From Ruegeria atlantica (GTDB lineage Bacteria; Pseudomonadota; Alphaproteobacteria; Rhodobacterales; Rhodobacteraceae): 64,000 nucleotides of DNA. The translations under genes were made by a program, and so were the position numbers. The stretch is taken from the NCBI RefSeq assembly GCF_013032455.1, contig NZ_WQCF01000002.1, positions 496,001 to 560,000 of the forward strand, written 5' to 3'. The notes beneath the pieces were generated by a model, which was given only the letters and a program-made list of their open reading frames with translations, was not told where the DNA came from and did not search any database. Positions 52,025-62,440 of the stretch are shown here, piece by piece (position 1 is the first letter of the stretch; each line of letters begins with the position of its first letter).

Positions 52025-53008
52025 ATGTCCAAATTGGTCACGATTTATGGTGGATCGGGATTTGTCGGTCGGTATATCGCCCGGCGCATGGCAAACGAAG
52101 GGTGGCGTGTGCGGGTCGCGGTGCGGCGCCCGAATGAGGCGATGTTCGTCAAACCCTACGGTGTTGTCGGTCAGGTTGAACCTATTCTGTGCAACATCCG
52201 AGACGATGCATCGGTTGCGTCCGTCATGCACGGGGCCGACGCGGTGGTGAACTGCGTGGGCGTGCTGAACGAACTAGGCAAGAATGCATTTGGAACCGTA
52301 CAAGCCGAAGGGGCCGAGCGGATCGCGCGGATCGCCGCTGAGCAGGGCGTTGAGCGGTTCGTGCATATCTCGGCCATAGGGGCAGATGCAGAATCAAACA
52401 GCGAATATTCTCGGACCAAGGCTCAGGGTGAAGCCGGAGTGCTGGCGCATATGCCGAACGCGGTAATCCTGCGCCCATCGGTCATTTTCGGTACCGAAGA
52501 CCAGTTCTTTAATCGCTTTGCGGGGATGACCCGTATGGGGCCGTTCCTGCCTCTGGTCGGCGCTGAAACCAAATTCCAGCCGGTTTATGTGGATGACGTG
52601 GCCAAGGCTGCCGTTCAGGGTGTTCTGGGGCAGGCTGAGGCGGGCATCTATGAGCTGGGCGGGCCTGAGGTGAAAACCTTCCGCGCGCTGATGCAGCAGA
52701 TGCTGGAGGTGATCCATCGCCGCCGCGTGATCGTGGGTATGCCATTCTTGGCCGCGCGGATTATGGCGGGTGTTCTGGACATTGCGAAATTCGTCAGCTT
52801 TCAGCTGTTCCCCAACAACATCCTGACGCGTGACCAGCTGAAGAACCTGCGCCGTGACAATGTAGTGTCTGAGGGCGCCAAAGGTTTTGAGGATTTGGGG
52901 ATCGAACCGGCCACTCTGGAATCCGTTTTGCCAGACTATCTGTGGAAATTCCGCCCCTCTGGGCAGTATGACGAAATTCAGAAGTCGGCCAGCAACCTGC
53001 GGACCTGA
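52025..53008 (+). CDS. NDUFA9-like complex I NAD(P)-binding protein
   Basis: A 327-residue atypical short-chain dehydrogenase of the 39-kDa complex I (NDUFA9) family. It has the Rossmann loop TIYGGSGFVGRYIARRM, GVERFVHISAIGAD, YSRTKAQGE, and the C-terminal FRPSGQYDEIQKSA. It may stabilise or help assemble NADH:ubiquinone oxidoreductase; catalysis is not expected. AGGAG precedes the ATG. Convergent with and touching uppP. Confidence 0.92.
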   Translation: MSKLVTIYGGSGFVGRYIARRMANEGWRVRVAVRRPNEAMFVKPYGVVGQVEPILCNIRDDASVASVMHGADAVVNCVGVLNELGKNAFGTVQAEGAERIARIAAEQGVERFVHISAIGADAESNSEYSRTKAQGEAGVLAHMPNAVILRPSVIFGTEDQFFNRFAGMTRMGPFLPLVGAETKFQPVYVDDVAKAAVQGVLGQAEAGIYELGGPEVKTFRALMQQMLEVIHRRRVIVGMPFLAARIMAGVLDIAKFVSFQLFPNNILTRDQLKNLRRDNVVSEGAKGFEDLGIEPATLESVLPDYLWKFRPSGQYDEIQKSASNLRT

Positions 53009-53812
53009 TCAGCTGTACGCGATTATCAGCAGGATTGCGCCCAGAATCACGCGATAGATGACATACGGCGTGAAGCTGACGCTGCGCAGCAGGCGCATCA
53101 TGAGGCTTAGCGCCAACAGGGCTGCGAAAAAAGCAAAAAGGGCGGCAATTGCGCCGTCTTTAGCCAATTGGGCATCTGCTTTTCGAATGACATCCACGGA
53201 CAACAAAGCACCCGAGGCGATGATTGTCGGGATCGACATCAGCATTGCAATTCGCGCCCCGTCTTCCCGGCTGTAACCCAGTTGTCGAGCGCCAGTTATG
53301 GTGATTCCTGAACGCGAAGTGCCGGGGATCAGTGCCAGAACCTGCCAAAGCCCCATGATCACCGCGTCGCGCAGACCCCAGTCACCGGCCTGCTTCGTTT
53401 GCGGTCCTTTCTGGTCCATCCAATAAAGCAGCAATCCAAAACCCAGCATGGCCCATCCAATTAATGCCATGGAACGCAGCGACTGGCTGAGCCCGGTATT
53501 GAACAGGAAGGTGCCGACGATAACGGTAGGAATCGTCGAGATGATGAGACCCATCGCCAAACGCGCCTGTGGGGTATCGACCTTCCCTGTCAGGGCGCGC
53601 GGCAGACCGGATGCGGCCTGTTTCACGTCGGACCAAAAGTACAGAACCACAGCCCCCAGCGTGCCGACATGCACGGCAACATCTATGGCCAAACCCTGAT
53701 CGTCCAAACCCGTTAGGCTGGGCAATAGGATCAGGTGACCCGAAGATGAAATCGGCAGAAATTCAGTGATACCCTGAATAATCGCCGTGAGAATCAACTG
53801 GAAAAGACTCAT
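53009..53812 (-). CDS. uppP: Undecaprenyl-diphosphatase UppP
   Basis: A 267-residue, ~8-segment membrane enzyme that recycles undecaprenyl pyrophosphate for cell-wall synthesis. Marks are QGITEFLPISSSGHLIL (motif with catalytic Glu and Ser/His) and LIPGTSRSGITITGARQLG. Start chosen at ATG 53812 (MSLFQLIL); the frame extends to 53839 but the shorter N-terminus is the family norm. Confidence 0.95.
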   Translation of the reverse strand: MSLFQLILTAIIQGITEFLPISSSGHLILLPSLTGLDDQGLAIDVAVHVGTLGAVVLYFWSDVKQAASGLPRALTGKVDTPQARLAMGLIISTIPTVIVGTFLFNTGLSQSLRSMALIGWAMLGFGLLLYWMDQKGPQTKQAGDWGLRDAVIMGLWQVLALIPGTSRSGITITGARQLGYSREDGARIAMLMSIPTIIASGALLSVDVIRKADAQLAKDGAIAALFAFFAALLALSLMMRLLRSVSFTPYVIYRVILGAILLIIAYS

Positions 53813-54042
53813 CTGACCTGCCGTGCTGCCCTCACGCATTCTTTGTGAGAAATGGGTATAAGCGTGCTGCAGAAATTGAAAGCACCTTAATGGGTCCGAA
53901 TCGGAACTAAAATGTTCAATTATTTTACAGATAGTTTTCGGATCGATTGATTTTTTCTAAATTAGGTCAGCACTATTGCCTTTTCATTCGTGATGACATC
54001 TCTTAAAGAAACTCGACCAAGCCAATTCATGGAGTCTGACCC

Positions 54043-55476
54043 GTGGCCAAGCAACCGATGCTGAAATTTGTGCAGATCGACCGGGACATGCCGGAAAAAC
54101 GTGCCGCTGAGGTGCGCAAAGAAGACTTCAATGAAATCTACGCGGAATATGCGTCGGCGAAAGCGCAGGAACAGGCCAGCCGCTGTAGCCAGTGTGGTGT
54201 TCCCTATTGCCAGTCGCACTGCCCGCTGCACAACAATATCCCCGACTGGCTGAACCTGACGGCGACAGGCCGTCTAGAAGAGGCCTATCAAACCAGCCAA
54301 GCCACCAATACTTTTCCTGAGATTTGTGGCCGCATCTGCCCTCAGGACCGTCTGTGCGAAGGCAATTGCGTTATCGAGCAATCGGGCCACGGCACTGTCA
54401 CAATCGGCACCATCGAGAAATACATCACTGACACCGCATGGGACAAAGGCTGGGTGAAGCCTGTCGCGCCTGCTGCTGAGCGCAGCGAAAGTGTGGGCAT
54501 TATCGGTGGCGGCCCCGGTGGTCTGGCTGCAGCGGACATGCTGCGCCGTGCCGGTATTCAGGTCACCGTATATGATCGCTATGACCGCGCGGGCGGGTTG
54601 CTGATGTACGGTATTCCGGGCTTTAAGCTGGAAAAAGACATCGTGCAGCGCCGCAATGATCTGCTGGCCGATGGCGGGGTCGAGTTCGTCCTGAACTGTG
54701 ATGTGGATGCCGCCAAGTTTGAAGAGATCCGCGCCAAGCATGACGCGGTGATTATTGCGACCGGCGTTTATAAATCGCGCGACCTGTCCATGCCGGGCAG
54801 CGGTCTGAACGGTATCGAAAAAGCCATCGACTTCCTGACCGCCTCAAACCGCAAGAGTTTTGGCGACGTGGTCGAGGATTTCGACAATGGTCGCCTGAAC
54901 GCCGATGGCAAAAAGGTCGTTGTGATCGGTGGTGGTGACACCGCGATGGATTGCGTGCGCACGTCAATTCGGCAGGGCGCGACCTCGGTCAAATGTCTGT
55001 ACCGCCGTGACCGCGCCAACATGCCCGGCTCACAGCGCGAAACGCAGAACGCCGAGGAAGAAGGCGTGATTTTTGAATGGCTCAGCGCACCCAAAGGGTT
55101 CACCGGTGACGACAACGTGTCTGGTGTGATGGTGCAGAAGATGCGCCTAGGTCAACCGGATGCGTCAGGCCGCCAGGCACCCGAGGTGATCGAAGGTGCG
55201 GACTATGTGGAAGAAGCCGATCTGGTAATCAAGGCCCTGGGCTTTGAGCCAGAAGATCTGCCCACGCTGTTCGGTCAGCCCGACCTGCCCGTAACCCGCT
55301 GGGGCACCGTCAAGGCAGCTTTCCAGACCGGCGAGACCGAGATGGAAGGCGTTTATGCCATTGGTGACATTGTGCGCGGTGCTTCTTTGGTGGTGTGGGC
55401 GATCCGCGACGGCCGCGACTGCGCCGATGCGATCATCGACCGTTTCAACAGCAAGGCTGCCGTCGCAGCCGAATAA
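54043..55476 (+). CDS. gltD: Glutamate synthase small subunit
   Basis: A 477-residue NADPH-dependent beta subunit of glutamate synthase. It has an N-terminal Fe-S region with CSQCGVPYCQSHCPLHN, FAD loop GIIGGGPGGLAAADMLR, NADPH loop VVVIGGGDTAMDCVRT, and the closing motif GVYAIGDIVRGASLVVWAI. It passes electrons to the large subunit. GTG start at 54043 with GGAG nine bases upstream. Confidence 0.96.
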   Translation: MAKQPMLKFVQIDRDMPEKRAAEVRKEDFNEIYAEYASAKAQEQASRCSQCGVPYCQSHCPLHNNIPDWLNLTATGRLEEAYQTSQATNTFPEICGRICPQDRLCEGNCVIEQSGHGTVTIGTIEKYITDTAWDKGWVKPVAPAAERSESVGIIGGGPGGLAAADMLRRAGIQVTVYDRYDRAGGLLMYGIPGFKLEKDIVQRRNDLLADGGVEFVLNCDVDAAKFEEIRAKHDAVIIATGVYKSRDLSMPGSGLNGIEKAIDFLTASNRKSFGDVVEDFDNGRLNADGKKVVVIGGGDTAMDCVRTSIRQGATSVKCLYRRDRANMPGSQRETQNAEEEGVIFEWLSAPKGFTGDDNVSGVMVQKMRLGQPDASGRQAPEVIEGADYVEEADLVIKALGFEPEDLPTLFGQPDLPVTRWGTVKAAFQTGETEMEGVYAIGDIVRGASLVVWAIRDGRDCADAIIDRFNSKAAVAAE

Positions 55477-55503
55477 CTCAAGCCCAGCGACAGGAGGGTT
55501 CGA

Positions 55504-55941
55504 ATGCCCGAATTGCAAGGCCAATGCATGTGTGGCGCGGTTACAGTGACTGCCACCCCGGCGCGCGACGCGCTGGGTGCCTGCCATTGCGATCAGTGCC
55601 GCCGCTGGACCAGCTCGATGCTGGTGACCTTTCAGGCCGAACCTGGATATGCCGCGCTAGGACCCGTCAAGGTCTTTGCGTCTTCGGATTGGGCAGAACG
55701 CGCGTTTTGCTCGGATTGCGGATCGGCGCTGTGGTACCGGATCACCCTGCCCGGGGAAATGCACGGACAAACACAAATGGCCGCCGGATTGTTCGACAAC
55801 GGAACCGGAAGCCCCCTGAAACTTGAACTCTATATCGACAAAAAGCCCGAGGGATACGCGTTCGAAGGAGAACGCAGGCAAATGACCAAAGCCGAGGTCG
55901 AAGCCATGTATGCCCTGCCGGAAGAAGGAGACAGCCAATGA
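55504..55941 (+). CDS. GFA-family (glutathione-dependent formaldehyde-activating-like) protein
   Basis: A 145-residue zinc-binding protein of the GFA/CENP-V family. The cysteines are GQCMCGAVTV, CHCDQCRRWTSS and AFCSDCGSALW. Most members have no known reaction. It sits in the glutamate synthase operon, 27 bp after gltD and overlapping gltB by four bases (ATGA). That is unusual company and suggests co-expression rather than a shared function. Confidence 0.88.
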   Translation: MPELQGQCMCGAVTVTATPARDALGACHCDQCRRWTSSMLVTFQAEPGYAALGPVKVFASSDWAERAFCSDCGSALWYRITLPGEMHGQTQMAAGLFDNGTGSPLKLELYIDKKPEGYAFEGERRQMTKAEVEAMYALPEEGDSQ

Positions 55942-58900
55942 CCAAATATGATGCCGATTGGGTGCGGGCCGAAGAAGCCAAGCGCAAATGGATGGCGGAA
56001 AACGGTCTCTATTCCGAGGAAGAAGAGCATTCGTCCTGCGGTGTGGGTCTTGTTGTATCCGTTGACGGAAAGCCGTCGCGCAAGGTTGTGGATGCTGGGA
56101 TCGATGCGCTCAAGGCAATCTGGCACCGTGGTGCTGTGGACGCTGACGGCAAGACCGGCGACGGCGCGGGCATTCATGTACAGATCCCGGTCCCCTTCTT
56201 CTATGATCAGATCCGTCGCACAGGCCATGAGCCCAATCTGGATGAACTGATTGCCGTTGGTCAGGTCTTTCTGCCCCGCACCGATTTCGGCGCGCAGGAG
56301 CGGTGCCGGACTATCGTGGAAACCGAAGTTTTACGCATGGGCTACTACATCTATGGCTGGCGCCATGTGCCGGTGGACGTAACCTGCTTGGGCGAAAAGG
56401 CAAACGCGACCCGCCCCGAGATCGAGCAGATCCTGATCTCGAATTCCAAGGGCGTTGATGAGGAGACATTCGAGCGTGAGCTCTATGTCATCCGTCGCCG
56501 CATCGAAAAAGCCGCCGCGTCTGCAGGGATTTCCGGTTTGTATCTGGCGTCGCTCAGCTGCCGCTCGATCATATACAAGGGCATGATGCTGGCCGAGCAG
56601 GTTGCAGTGTTCTACCCCGATCTGATGGACGAACGCTTTGAATCGGCGTTTGCGATTTATCACCAGCGCTATTCGACCAACACTTTCCCGCAATGGTGGC
56701 TGGCGCAGCCGTTCCGCATGTTGGCCCATAACGGCGAGATCAACACGCTGAAGGGCAACATCAACTGGGTTAAAAGCCACGAAATCCGCATGGCGTCCTC
56801 GACCTTTGGAGACTATGCCGATGATATCAAACCGATCATCGCAGGAGGATCGTCAGATTCGGCTGCGTTAGACTCTGTTTTTGAGGTTCTGGTCCGCGCT
56901 GGGCGTTCTGCCCCCATGGCGAAAACCATGCTGGTGCCGGAAAGCTGGTCCAAGCAGGCGGTGGAACTGCCGCAGGCCTGGCGTGACATGTATTCTTACT
57001 GCAACTCGGTGATGGAACCTTGGGACGGCCCCGCCGCATTGGCCATGACCGACGGCCGTTGGGTCTGTGCCGGGTTGGACCGGAATGGCCTGCGTCCGAT
57101 GCGCTATGTGGTGACGGGCGATGGTCTGGTCATCGCGGGGTCCGAGGCGGGCATGGTGCCAATTGACGAAGCCACCGTGACCGAAAAAGGCGCGCTGGGA
57201 CCGGGGCAGATGCTGGCCGTAGATATGAAAAAGGGCAAGCTCTACCGCGACACGCAGATCAAGAACAAACTGGCCCGTGCGCTGCCATTTGGCGAATGGG
57301 TTGGTAAGATCAACGATCTGGATGCTACGCTGAGCGGTGTGACCGAACGGCCCCTGTTTGCAGGTGAGGAGCTGCGCAAGCGCCAGATCGCTGCCGGGTA
57401 TTCGGTTGAAGAACTGGAGCAAATCTTGGCGCCTATGGCCGAGGATGGCAAAGAGGCGCTGGCTTCGATGGGCGATGACACGCCTTCGGCCGTGCTGTCC
57501 AAACAATACCGCCCGCTCAGCCATTTCTTCCGCCAGAACTTCAGCCAAGTAACGAATCCACCGATCGACAGTTTGCGTGAATACCGCGTGATGTCGCTGA
57601 AGACGCGGTTCGGTAACCTTAAGAACGTGTTGGACGAAGACAGCAGCCAGACCGAGATCATCGTTCTGGAAAGCCCCTTTGTCGGCAATGCTCAGTGGGA
57701 AACTCTGGTCGAGAATTTCAACTCTCCATTGGCCGAGATCGACTGTAGCTTTGAGCCCGGCGAAGGAGCATTGGATCGTGCTTTGACCCGTATTAGAGCC
57801 GAATCTGAGGAGGCAGTGCGCTCGGGTGCCGGGCATTTGGTTCTGACTGATCAGTATTCTGGGCCGGACAAGGTGGCGATGCCGATGATTCTGGCCACCA
57901 GTGCGGTGCACAGCCATCTGACCCGCCAGGGGTTGCGGACCTTCTGTTCGCTCAATGTGCGTTCGGCGGAATGTATCGACCCGCACTACTTTGCGGTGTT
58001 GATCGGCTGCGGTGCGACTGTGGTGAACGCCTATCTGGCCGAAGATTCGCTGGCTGACCGCATTGAACGCGGCTTGTTGGACGGTTCGTTGACCGAGAAT
58101 GTGGCCCGCTACCGCGAGGCGATTGACCAGGGCCTGCTCAAGATCATGGCCAAGATGGGTATCTCGGTTATCTCGTCATATCGCGGTGGCCTGAATTTTG
58201 AGGCTGTCGGCCTTAGCCGTGCCATGGTGGCCGAATATTTCCCGGGTATGACCAGTCGTATTTCGGGCATCGGTATTCACGGAATCCGGGTCAAGGCCGA
58301 GGCAATCCATGCCAAGGGCTGGACCAGCGGTCTGGACGTGCTGCCCATTGGTGGTTTCTACAAGGCGCGCAAGTCGGGTGAGACCCACGCGTGGGAAGCA
58401 ACCTCGATGCACATGATGCAAATGGCCTGTAACAGAGCCTCATATGAGCTGTGGAAGCAGTATTCGGCCAAGATGCAGTCGAACCCTCCGATCCATTTGC
58501 GTGACCTGATGGACTTCAAACCCGTAGGCAAGCCGGTGCCGATTGAAGAGGTCGAATCGATCACCTCGATCCGCAAACGTTTTGTCACGCCGGGCATGTC
58601 GCTGGGCGCGCTGTCGCCCGAGGCGCACAAGACGCTGAACGTGGCGATGAACCGGATCGGTGCGAAATCCGACAGTGGCGAGGGTGGTGAAGATCCGGCG
58701 CATTTTGTGCCGGAACCCAATGGTGATAACCCGTCAGCGAAAATTAAGCAGGTTGCCTCGGGCCGGTTCGGGGTGACTGCCGAATACCTGAACCAGTGTG
58801 AAGAGCTGGAGATCAAGGTCGCGCAGGGTGCCAAGCCGGGCGAAGGTGGTCAGTTGCCGGGCATGAAGGTGACAGACCTGATCGCGCGCCTGCGCCATTC

Positions 58901-60470
58901 GACTAAGGGCGTGACCCTGATCTCGCCGCCGCCGCACCACGACATTTACTCGATCGAGGATCTTGCGCAGCTGATCTATGACCTTAAGCAGATCAACCCG
59001 CGCTGCAAGGTGACGGTGAAACTGGTGGCGTCCTCGGGCGTGGGAACGATTGCTGCTGGTGTGGCCAAGGCCAAGGCGGATGTGATCCTGATCTCGGGCC
59101 ATAATGGCGGCACGGGCGCATCGCCTGCGACATCCATCAAATATGCCGGGCTGCCGTGGGAGATGGGCCTGACCGAAGCGCATCAGGTTCTGGCGATGAA
59201 CAATCTGCGCGACCGCGTGACCTTGCGGACCGATGGTGGCCTGCGGACCGGTCGTGATATCGTTATGGCTGCGATGATGGGGGCTGAGGAATACGGCATC
59301 GGCACCGCCGCCCTGATCGCGATGGGCTGTATCATGGTACGTCAGTGCCAGTCGAACACCTGCCCGGTCGGTGTCTGCACGCAGGACGAGGACCTGCGCG
59401 CTAAGTTCACCGGCAACGCGGATAAGGTTGTGAATCTTATCACCTTCTACGCGCAGGAAGTGCGTGAGCTGCTGGCCAGCCTTGGTGCGCGCTCGATCGA
59501 CGAGATCATCGGTCGGGCCGATCTGCTGGCTCAGGTCAGCCGTGGCTCGGCACATCTGGATGATCTGGACCTGAACCCGCTGCTGATCACTGTCGATGGT
59601 GCGCATGACATCGTCTACAACCGTGACAAGGATCGGAATGCAGTACCTGACACGCTGGACGCCGAGATCGTGCGCGATGCGGCGCGGTTCCTGAAAGACG
59701 GCGAGAAGATGCAGCTGTCTTACGCAGTGCAGAACACGCACCGGACCGTGGGCACCCGTGTTTCCAGCCACATCGTGCAGAATTTCGGCATGCGGAACAC
59801 CTTCCAGTCCGACCACCTGCACGTGAAGCTGCAGGGCTCGGCCGGTCAGTCGCTGGGAGCCTTTGCAGCACCGGGTCTGAAGCTGGAAGTGTCGGGCGAT
59901 GCCAACGACTATGTCGGCAAGGGCCTGTCGGGTGGCATGATCGTCGTGCGCCCGCCGCAAGTCAGCCCGCTGAAGGCGGATGACAACACCATCATCGGCA
60001 ATACCGTCCTGTACGGGGCCACCGATGGGTACCTGTTCGCTGCCGGCCGCGCCGGTGAACGGTTTGCGGTACGGAACTCGGGCGCCAAAGTGGTGATCGA
60101 GGGCTGTGGCTCGAACGGGTGTGAGTACATGACCGGCGGTGTGGCTGTGATTCTGGGAGATATCGGTGCCAACTTCGGCGCGGGCATGACGGGCGGCATG
60201 GCCTATCTGTACGACCCCGAAGGCAAGGCCGAAAAGCTGATGAACATGGAAACGCTGGTGACCTGCCCGGTGACCGTCGACCATTGGGAAGATCAGCTGA
60301 AATCGATGATCGAAACCCATCAGTCTGAGACCTTCAGCCGCAAGGCCGCTGACATTCTGCAACATTGGGATGTGGAAAAAGCCAACTTCCTGCAGGTTTG
60401 CCCGAAAGAGATGCTGAACAAGCTCAGCCATCCTCTGACCAACGAAGCAGAAGCAGTTCCGGCTGAATAA
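55938..60470 (+). CDS. gltB: Glutamate synthase large subunit
   Basis: A 1510-residue alpha subunit that makes two glutamates from glutamine and 2-oxoglutarate. The class-II amidotransferase Cys is in HSSCGVGLVV, 34 residues in, so an N-terminal propeptide is cleaved. Central and FMN domains include SGHNGGTGASPATSIKYAG. The 3Fe-4S cysteines are in CIMVRQCQSNTCPVGVC. The C-terminal beta-helix has GGVAVILGDIGANFGAGMTG. Full length and intact. Confidence 0.97.
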   Translation: MTKYDADWVRAEEAKRKWMAENGLYSEEEEHSSCGVGLVVSVDGKPSRKVVDAGIDALKAIWHRGAVDADGKTGDGAGIHVQIPVPFFYDQIRRTGHEPNLDELIAVGQVFLPRTDFGAQERCRTIVETEVLRMGYYIYGWRHVPVDVTCLGEKANATRPEIEQILISNSKGVDEETFERELYVIRRRIEKAAASAGISGLYLASLSCRSIIYKGMMLAEQVAVFYPDLMDERFESAFAIYHQRYSTNTFPQWWLAQPFRMLAHNGEINTLKGNINWVKSHEIRMASSTFGDYADDIKPIIAGGSSDSAALDSVFEVLVRAGRSAPMAKTMLVPESWSKQAVELPQAWRDMYSYCNSVMEPWDGPAALAMTDGRWVCAGLDRNGLRPMRYVVTGDGLVIAGSEAGMVPIDEATVTEKGALGPGQMLAVDMKKGKLYRDTQIKNKLARALPFGEWVGKINDLDATLSGVTERPLFAGEELRKRQIAAGYSVEELEQILAPMAEDGKEALASMGDDTPSAVLSKQYRPLSHFFRQNFSQVTNPPIDSLREYRVMSLKTRFGNLKNVLDEDSSQTEIIVLESPFVGNAQWETLVENFNSPLAEIDCSFEPGEGALDRALTRIRAESEEAVRSGAGHLVLTDQYSGPDKVAMPMILATSAVHSHLTRQGLRTFCSLNVRSAECIDPHYFAVLIGCGATVVNAYLAEDSLADRIERGLLDGSLTENVARYREAIDQGLLKIMAKMGISVISSYRGGLNFEAVGLSRAMVAEYFPGMTSRISGIGIHGIRVKAEAIHAKGWTSGLDVLPIGGFYKARKSGETHAWEATSMHMMQMACNRASYELWKQYSAKMQSNPPIHLRDLMDFKPVGKPVPIEEVESITSIRKRFVTPGMSLGALSPEAHKTLNVAMNRIGAKSDSGEGGEDPAHFVPEPNGDNPSAKIKQVASGRFGVTAEYLNQCEELEIKVAQGAKPGEGGQLPGMKVTDLIARLRHSTKGVTLISPPPHHDIYSIEDLAQLIYDLKQINPRCKVTVKLVASSGVGTIAAGVAKAKADVILISGHNGGTGASPATSIKYAGLPWEMGLTEAHQVLAMNNLRDRVTLRTDGGLRTGRDIVMAAMMGAEEYGIGTAALIAMGCIMVRQCQSNTCPVGVCTQDEDLRAKFTGNADKVVNLITFYAQEVRELLASLGARSIDEIIGRADLLAQVSRGSAHLDDLDLNPLLITVDGAHDIVYNRDKDRNAVPDTLDAEIVRDAARFLKDGEKMQLSYAVQNTHRTVGTRVSSHIVQNFGMRNTFQSDHLHVKLQGSAGQSLGAFAAPGLKLEVSGDANDYVGKGLSGGMIVVRPPQVSPLKADDNTIIGNTVLYGATDGYLFAAGRAGERFAVRNSGAKVVIEGCGSNGCEYMTGGVAVILGDIGANFGAGMTGGMAYLYDPEGKAEKLMNMETLVTCPVTVDHWEDQLKSMIETHQSETFSRKAADILQHWDVEKANFLQVCPKEMLNKLSHPLTNEAEAVPAE

Positions 60471-60498
60471 GCCAGGCGATCATCCGAACACAACAAAG

Positions 60499-60528
60499 CC
60501 CGCGTGTCACGAAAAGCACGCGGGTTTT
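60499..60528 (+). terminator. Intrinsic terminator after gltB
   Basis: CCCGCGTG (60499-60506) pairs with CACGCGGG (60517-60524) and is followed by TTTT, 28 bp after the gltB stop. Confidence 0.9.
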
Positions 60529-60657
60529 CCTTGTCTTAAAGTAATTTCCCCTCGTTAATTGCGATTTAATGCCGACCACGTTTAGTTGTGGCCATAGTTC
60601 TTTTGGGAGATGCAGGCAGATTGCAGCCCAGAGAGACAAGGAGGTGAAAGCAGTCGC

Positions 60658-61608
60658 ATGCCGATGACCTATACGGATCAGTTCTTTGTGCTGGACCCGG
60701 CCAATCCAGGAGCCAATGGCACGGTGCCTGGCTCGACTTTGACGGTGCAGAAGTTTGATATTGTCGATCAGAACGATAATGACCTGATCAATCGCTTGAA
60801 CGACGATTCCGTTGATGGTGTCGACATCACATCCTCTTTTTTCAACGACATGGTAACTGTTGAGTTAGGCGACGGCACTCAGGTCACTTATACCGGTGTG
60901 ACGTTTTATCTGGCCGATGGGCGTGAGGTGTTTACACCCACCGATGGCCAGGTACTGCAGGACGGTGCTTTCGTCAGTTCGTCCATTACAGATACCAGCG
61001 ATACGGGGGCCTCATTCGGGTCCGTCAATATTGCAAATGGTGATCTTGGCCCGCCCTGTTTCACGCCTGGCACGATGATCGGCACGCCCGAGGGGCCTCG
61101 ATTGATCGAGGATTTAAAAGTAGGGGATTTAATCACCACCACAGATCATGGCGACCAGCCCTTACTTTGGATGGGGCGCACCAAGGTGCAGGCGCAGGGT
61201 AAACTGGCCCCCATCCGATTCGAGGCCGGAGTATTGGGACTGAATCAACCGTTGACCGTATCTCCGCAGCATCGAATGCTGATTGCTGACTGGCGCGCGC
61301 CTTATTTGTTTGGACATTCCGAGGTGCTGATTGCGGCGCATTGCCTGGTTAACGGGCGCACTGTCACGCGCGTCGAATGTGGTGAGGTCGAATACATCCA
61401 CCTTTTGTTTGCACAGCATGAGATCGTCATAGCCAACGGGGCTAAAAGCGAAAGCTATTATCCGGGCCACGCAATTTCCCAGGCGGAGCAGGACACGCAG
61501 GACGAGGTATTGCGTCTGTTCCCGGAACTGCGTTCTCGTAATCCGGTGCTGCCGGAAACCGCGCGCCCGGTCATCCGCCCGCGCGAGGCCCGCGCGCTGG
61601 CGATATAA
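60658..61608 (+). CDS. Hint-domain protein
   Basis: A 316-residue protein from ATG 60658 with AAGGAGGTG upstream. The C-terminal half is a Hint domain: CFTPGTMIGTPEGPRLIEDL, then VGDLITTTDHGDQPLLWMG, and SPQHRMLI. The Cys at the start of this block is the conserved Hint nucleophile. The first half is acidic, Asp/Thr-rich, with repeated short beta units (VDQNDNDLINRLNDDSV). Such Roseobacter proteins are often multi-copy and possibly secreted. A self-splicing role is possible but unproven. Confidence 0.85.
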   Translation: MPMTYTDQFFVLDPANPGANGTVPGSTLTVQKFDIVDQNDNDLINRLNDDSVDGVDITSSFFNDMVTVELGDGTQVTYTGVTFYLADGREVFTPTDGQVLQDGAFVSSSITDTSDTGASFGSVNIANGDLGPPCFTPGTMIGTPEGPRLIEDLKVGDLITTTDHGDQPLLWMGRTKVQAQGKLAPIRFEAGVLGLNQPLTVSPQHRMLIADWRAPYLFGHSEVLIAAHCLVNGRTVTRVECGEVEYIHLLFAQHEIVIANGAKSESYYPGHAISQAEQDTQDEVLRLFPELRSRNPVLPETARPVIRPREARALAI

Positions 61609-61647
61609 ACCGTTCCAAACCGGCCCGCCGCGTCGTATAGCAACAGG

Positions 61648-62382
61648 ATGGCAAAGAAAGCAGCGCGCAAGTCGAGCAGTAAGAAAAGCAAGGCGTCGAA
61701 GGCTAAGAAACAGACCCTATCGCGGATTCGTCGATGGGTTACGCGTGTCCTGTTGGGCGTCGTGGTCTTTTTCGTTGGTCTGGTAATGCTCTATTCGGTG
61801 GTGAATCCGCCAATAACCCATACAATCTGGTCTGAATGGCGCCGGTTGGGCAAGGTCGAACGTGACTGGGTGCCGATCGAAGAAATCTCTCCGGTCATGG
61901 CCCGTGCTGTTGTTGCAGCCGAGGACGCCAACTTCTGCCGGCATTGGGGATTTGATGTCGAAGCCATCCGCGATGCGTTGGAGGATGGCGGTTCGCGCGG
62001 GGCGTCCACGATTACTCAGCAAGTCGTAAAGAACGTGTTCCTGTGGCAGGACCGCAGTTGGGTGCGCAAGGCGCTGGAAACTTCGATTACACCTGTTGTC
62101 GAGATTTTCTGGAGTAAGCAGCGCATTCTCGAGGTCTATCTGAATGTGGCCGAAACCGGGACCGGTGTGTTCGGGGTCGAGGCCGCGGCACAGCACAATT
62201 TCGGTGTCAGTGCTGCAAACATGACGCCGACACAGGCCGCGCGGATTGCTGCCATTCTGCCCTCGCCCCGCAAACGGTCGGTCACCGACCCTTCGGTGTT
62301 CACCCGCAGGCGGGCGGCGTCCATCCTGGAAGGAGCGGCCACCATCCGCGCAGATGGTCGCGCGGATTGTTTCGAGGATTGA
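61648..62382 (+). CDS. mtgA: Monofunctional peptidoglycan glycosyltransferase
   Basis: A 244-residue GT51 enzyme that extends glycan strands. Lys/Ser-rich start, membrane anchor VLLGVVVFFVGLVMLYSVV, and motifs VVAAEDANFCRHWGFD (catalytic Glu), GASTITQQVVKNVFLW, KQRILEVYLNVAETG and GVEAAAQHNFG. Normal length for MtgA. Confidence 0.94.
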   Translation: MAKKAARKSSSKKSKASKAKKQTLSRIRRWVTRVLLGVVVFFVGLVMLYSVVNPPITHTIWSEWRRLGKVERDWVPIEEISPVMARAVVAAEDANFCRHWGFDVEAIRDALEDGGSRGASTITQQVVKNVFLWQDRSWVRKALETSITPVVEIFWSKQRILEVYLNVAETGTGVFGVEAAAQHNFGVSAANMTPTQAARIAAILPSPRKRSVTDPSVFTRRRAASILEGAATIRADGRADCFED

Positions 62383-62440
62383 AACTTATCGCCCCTCAAG
62401 GCTAAAGCTGGGGGGTATTCACTGGTTCGATTGGAAGCCC

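Noticed and set aside
58734..60431. 565-residue minus-strand frame over gltB
   Set aside because: Antisense shadow of gltB. Same composition signature, no domain.
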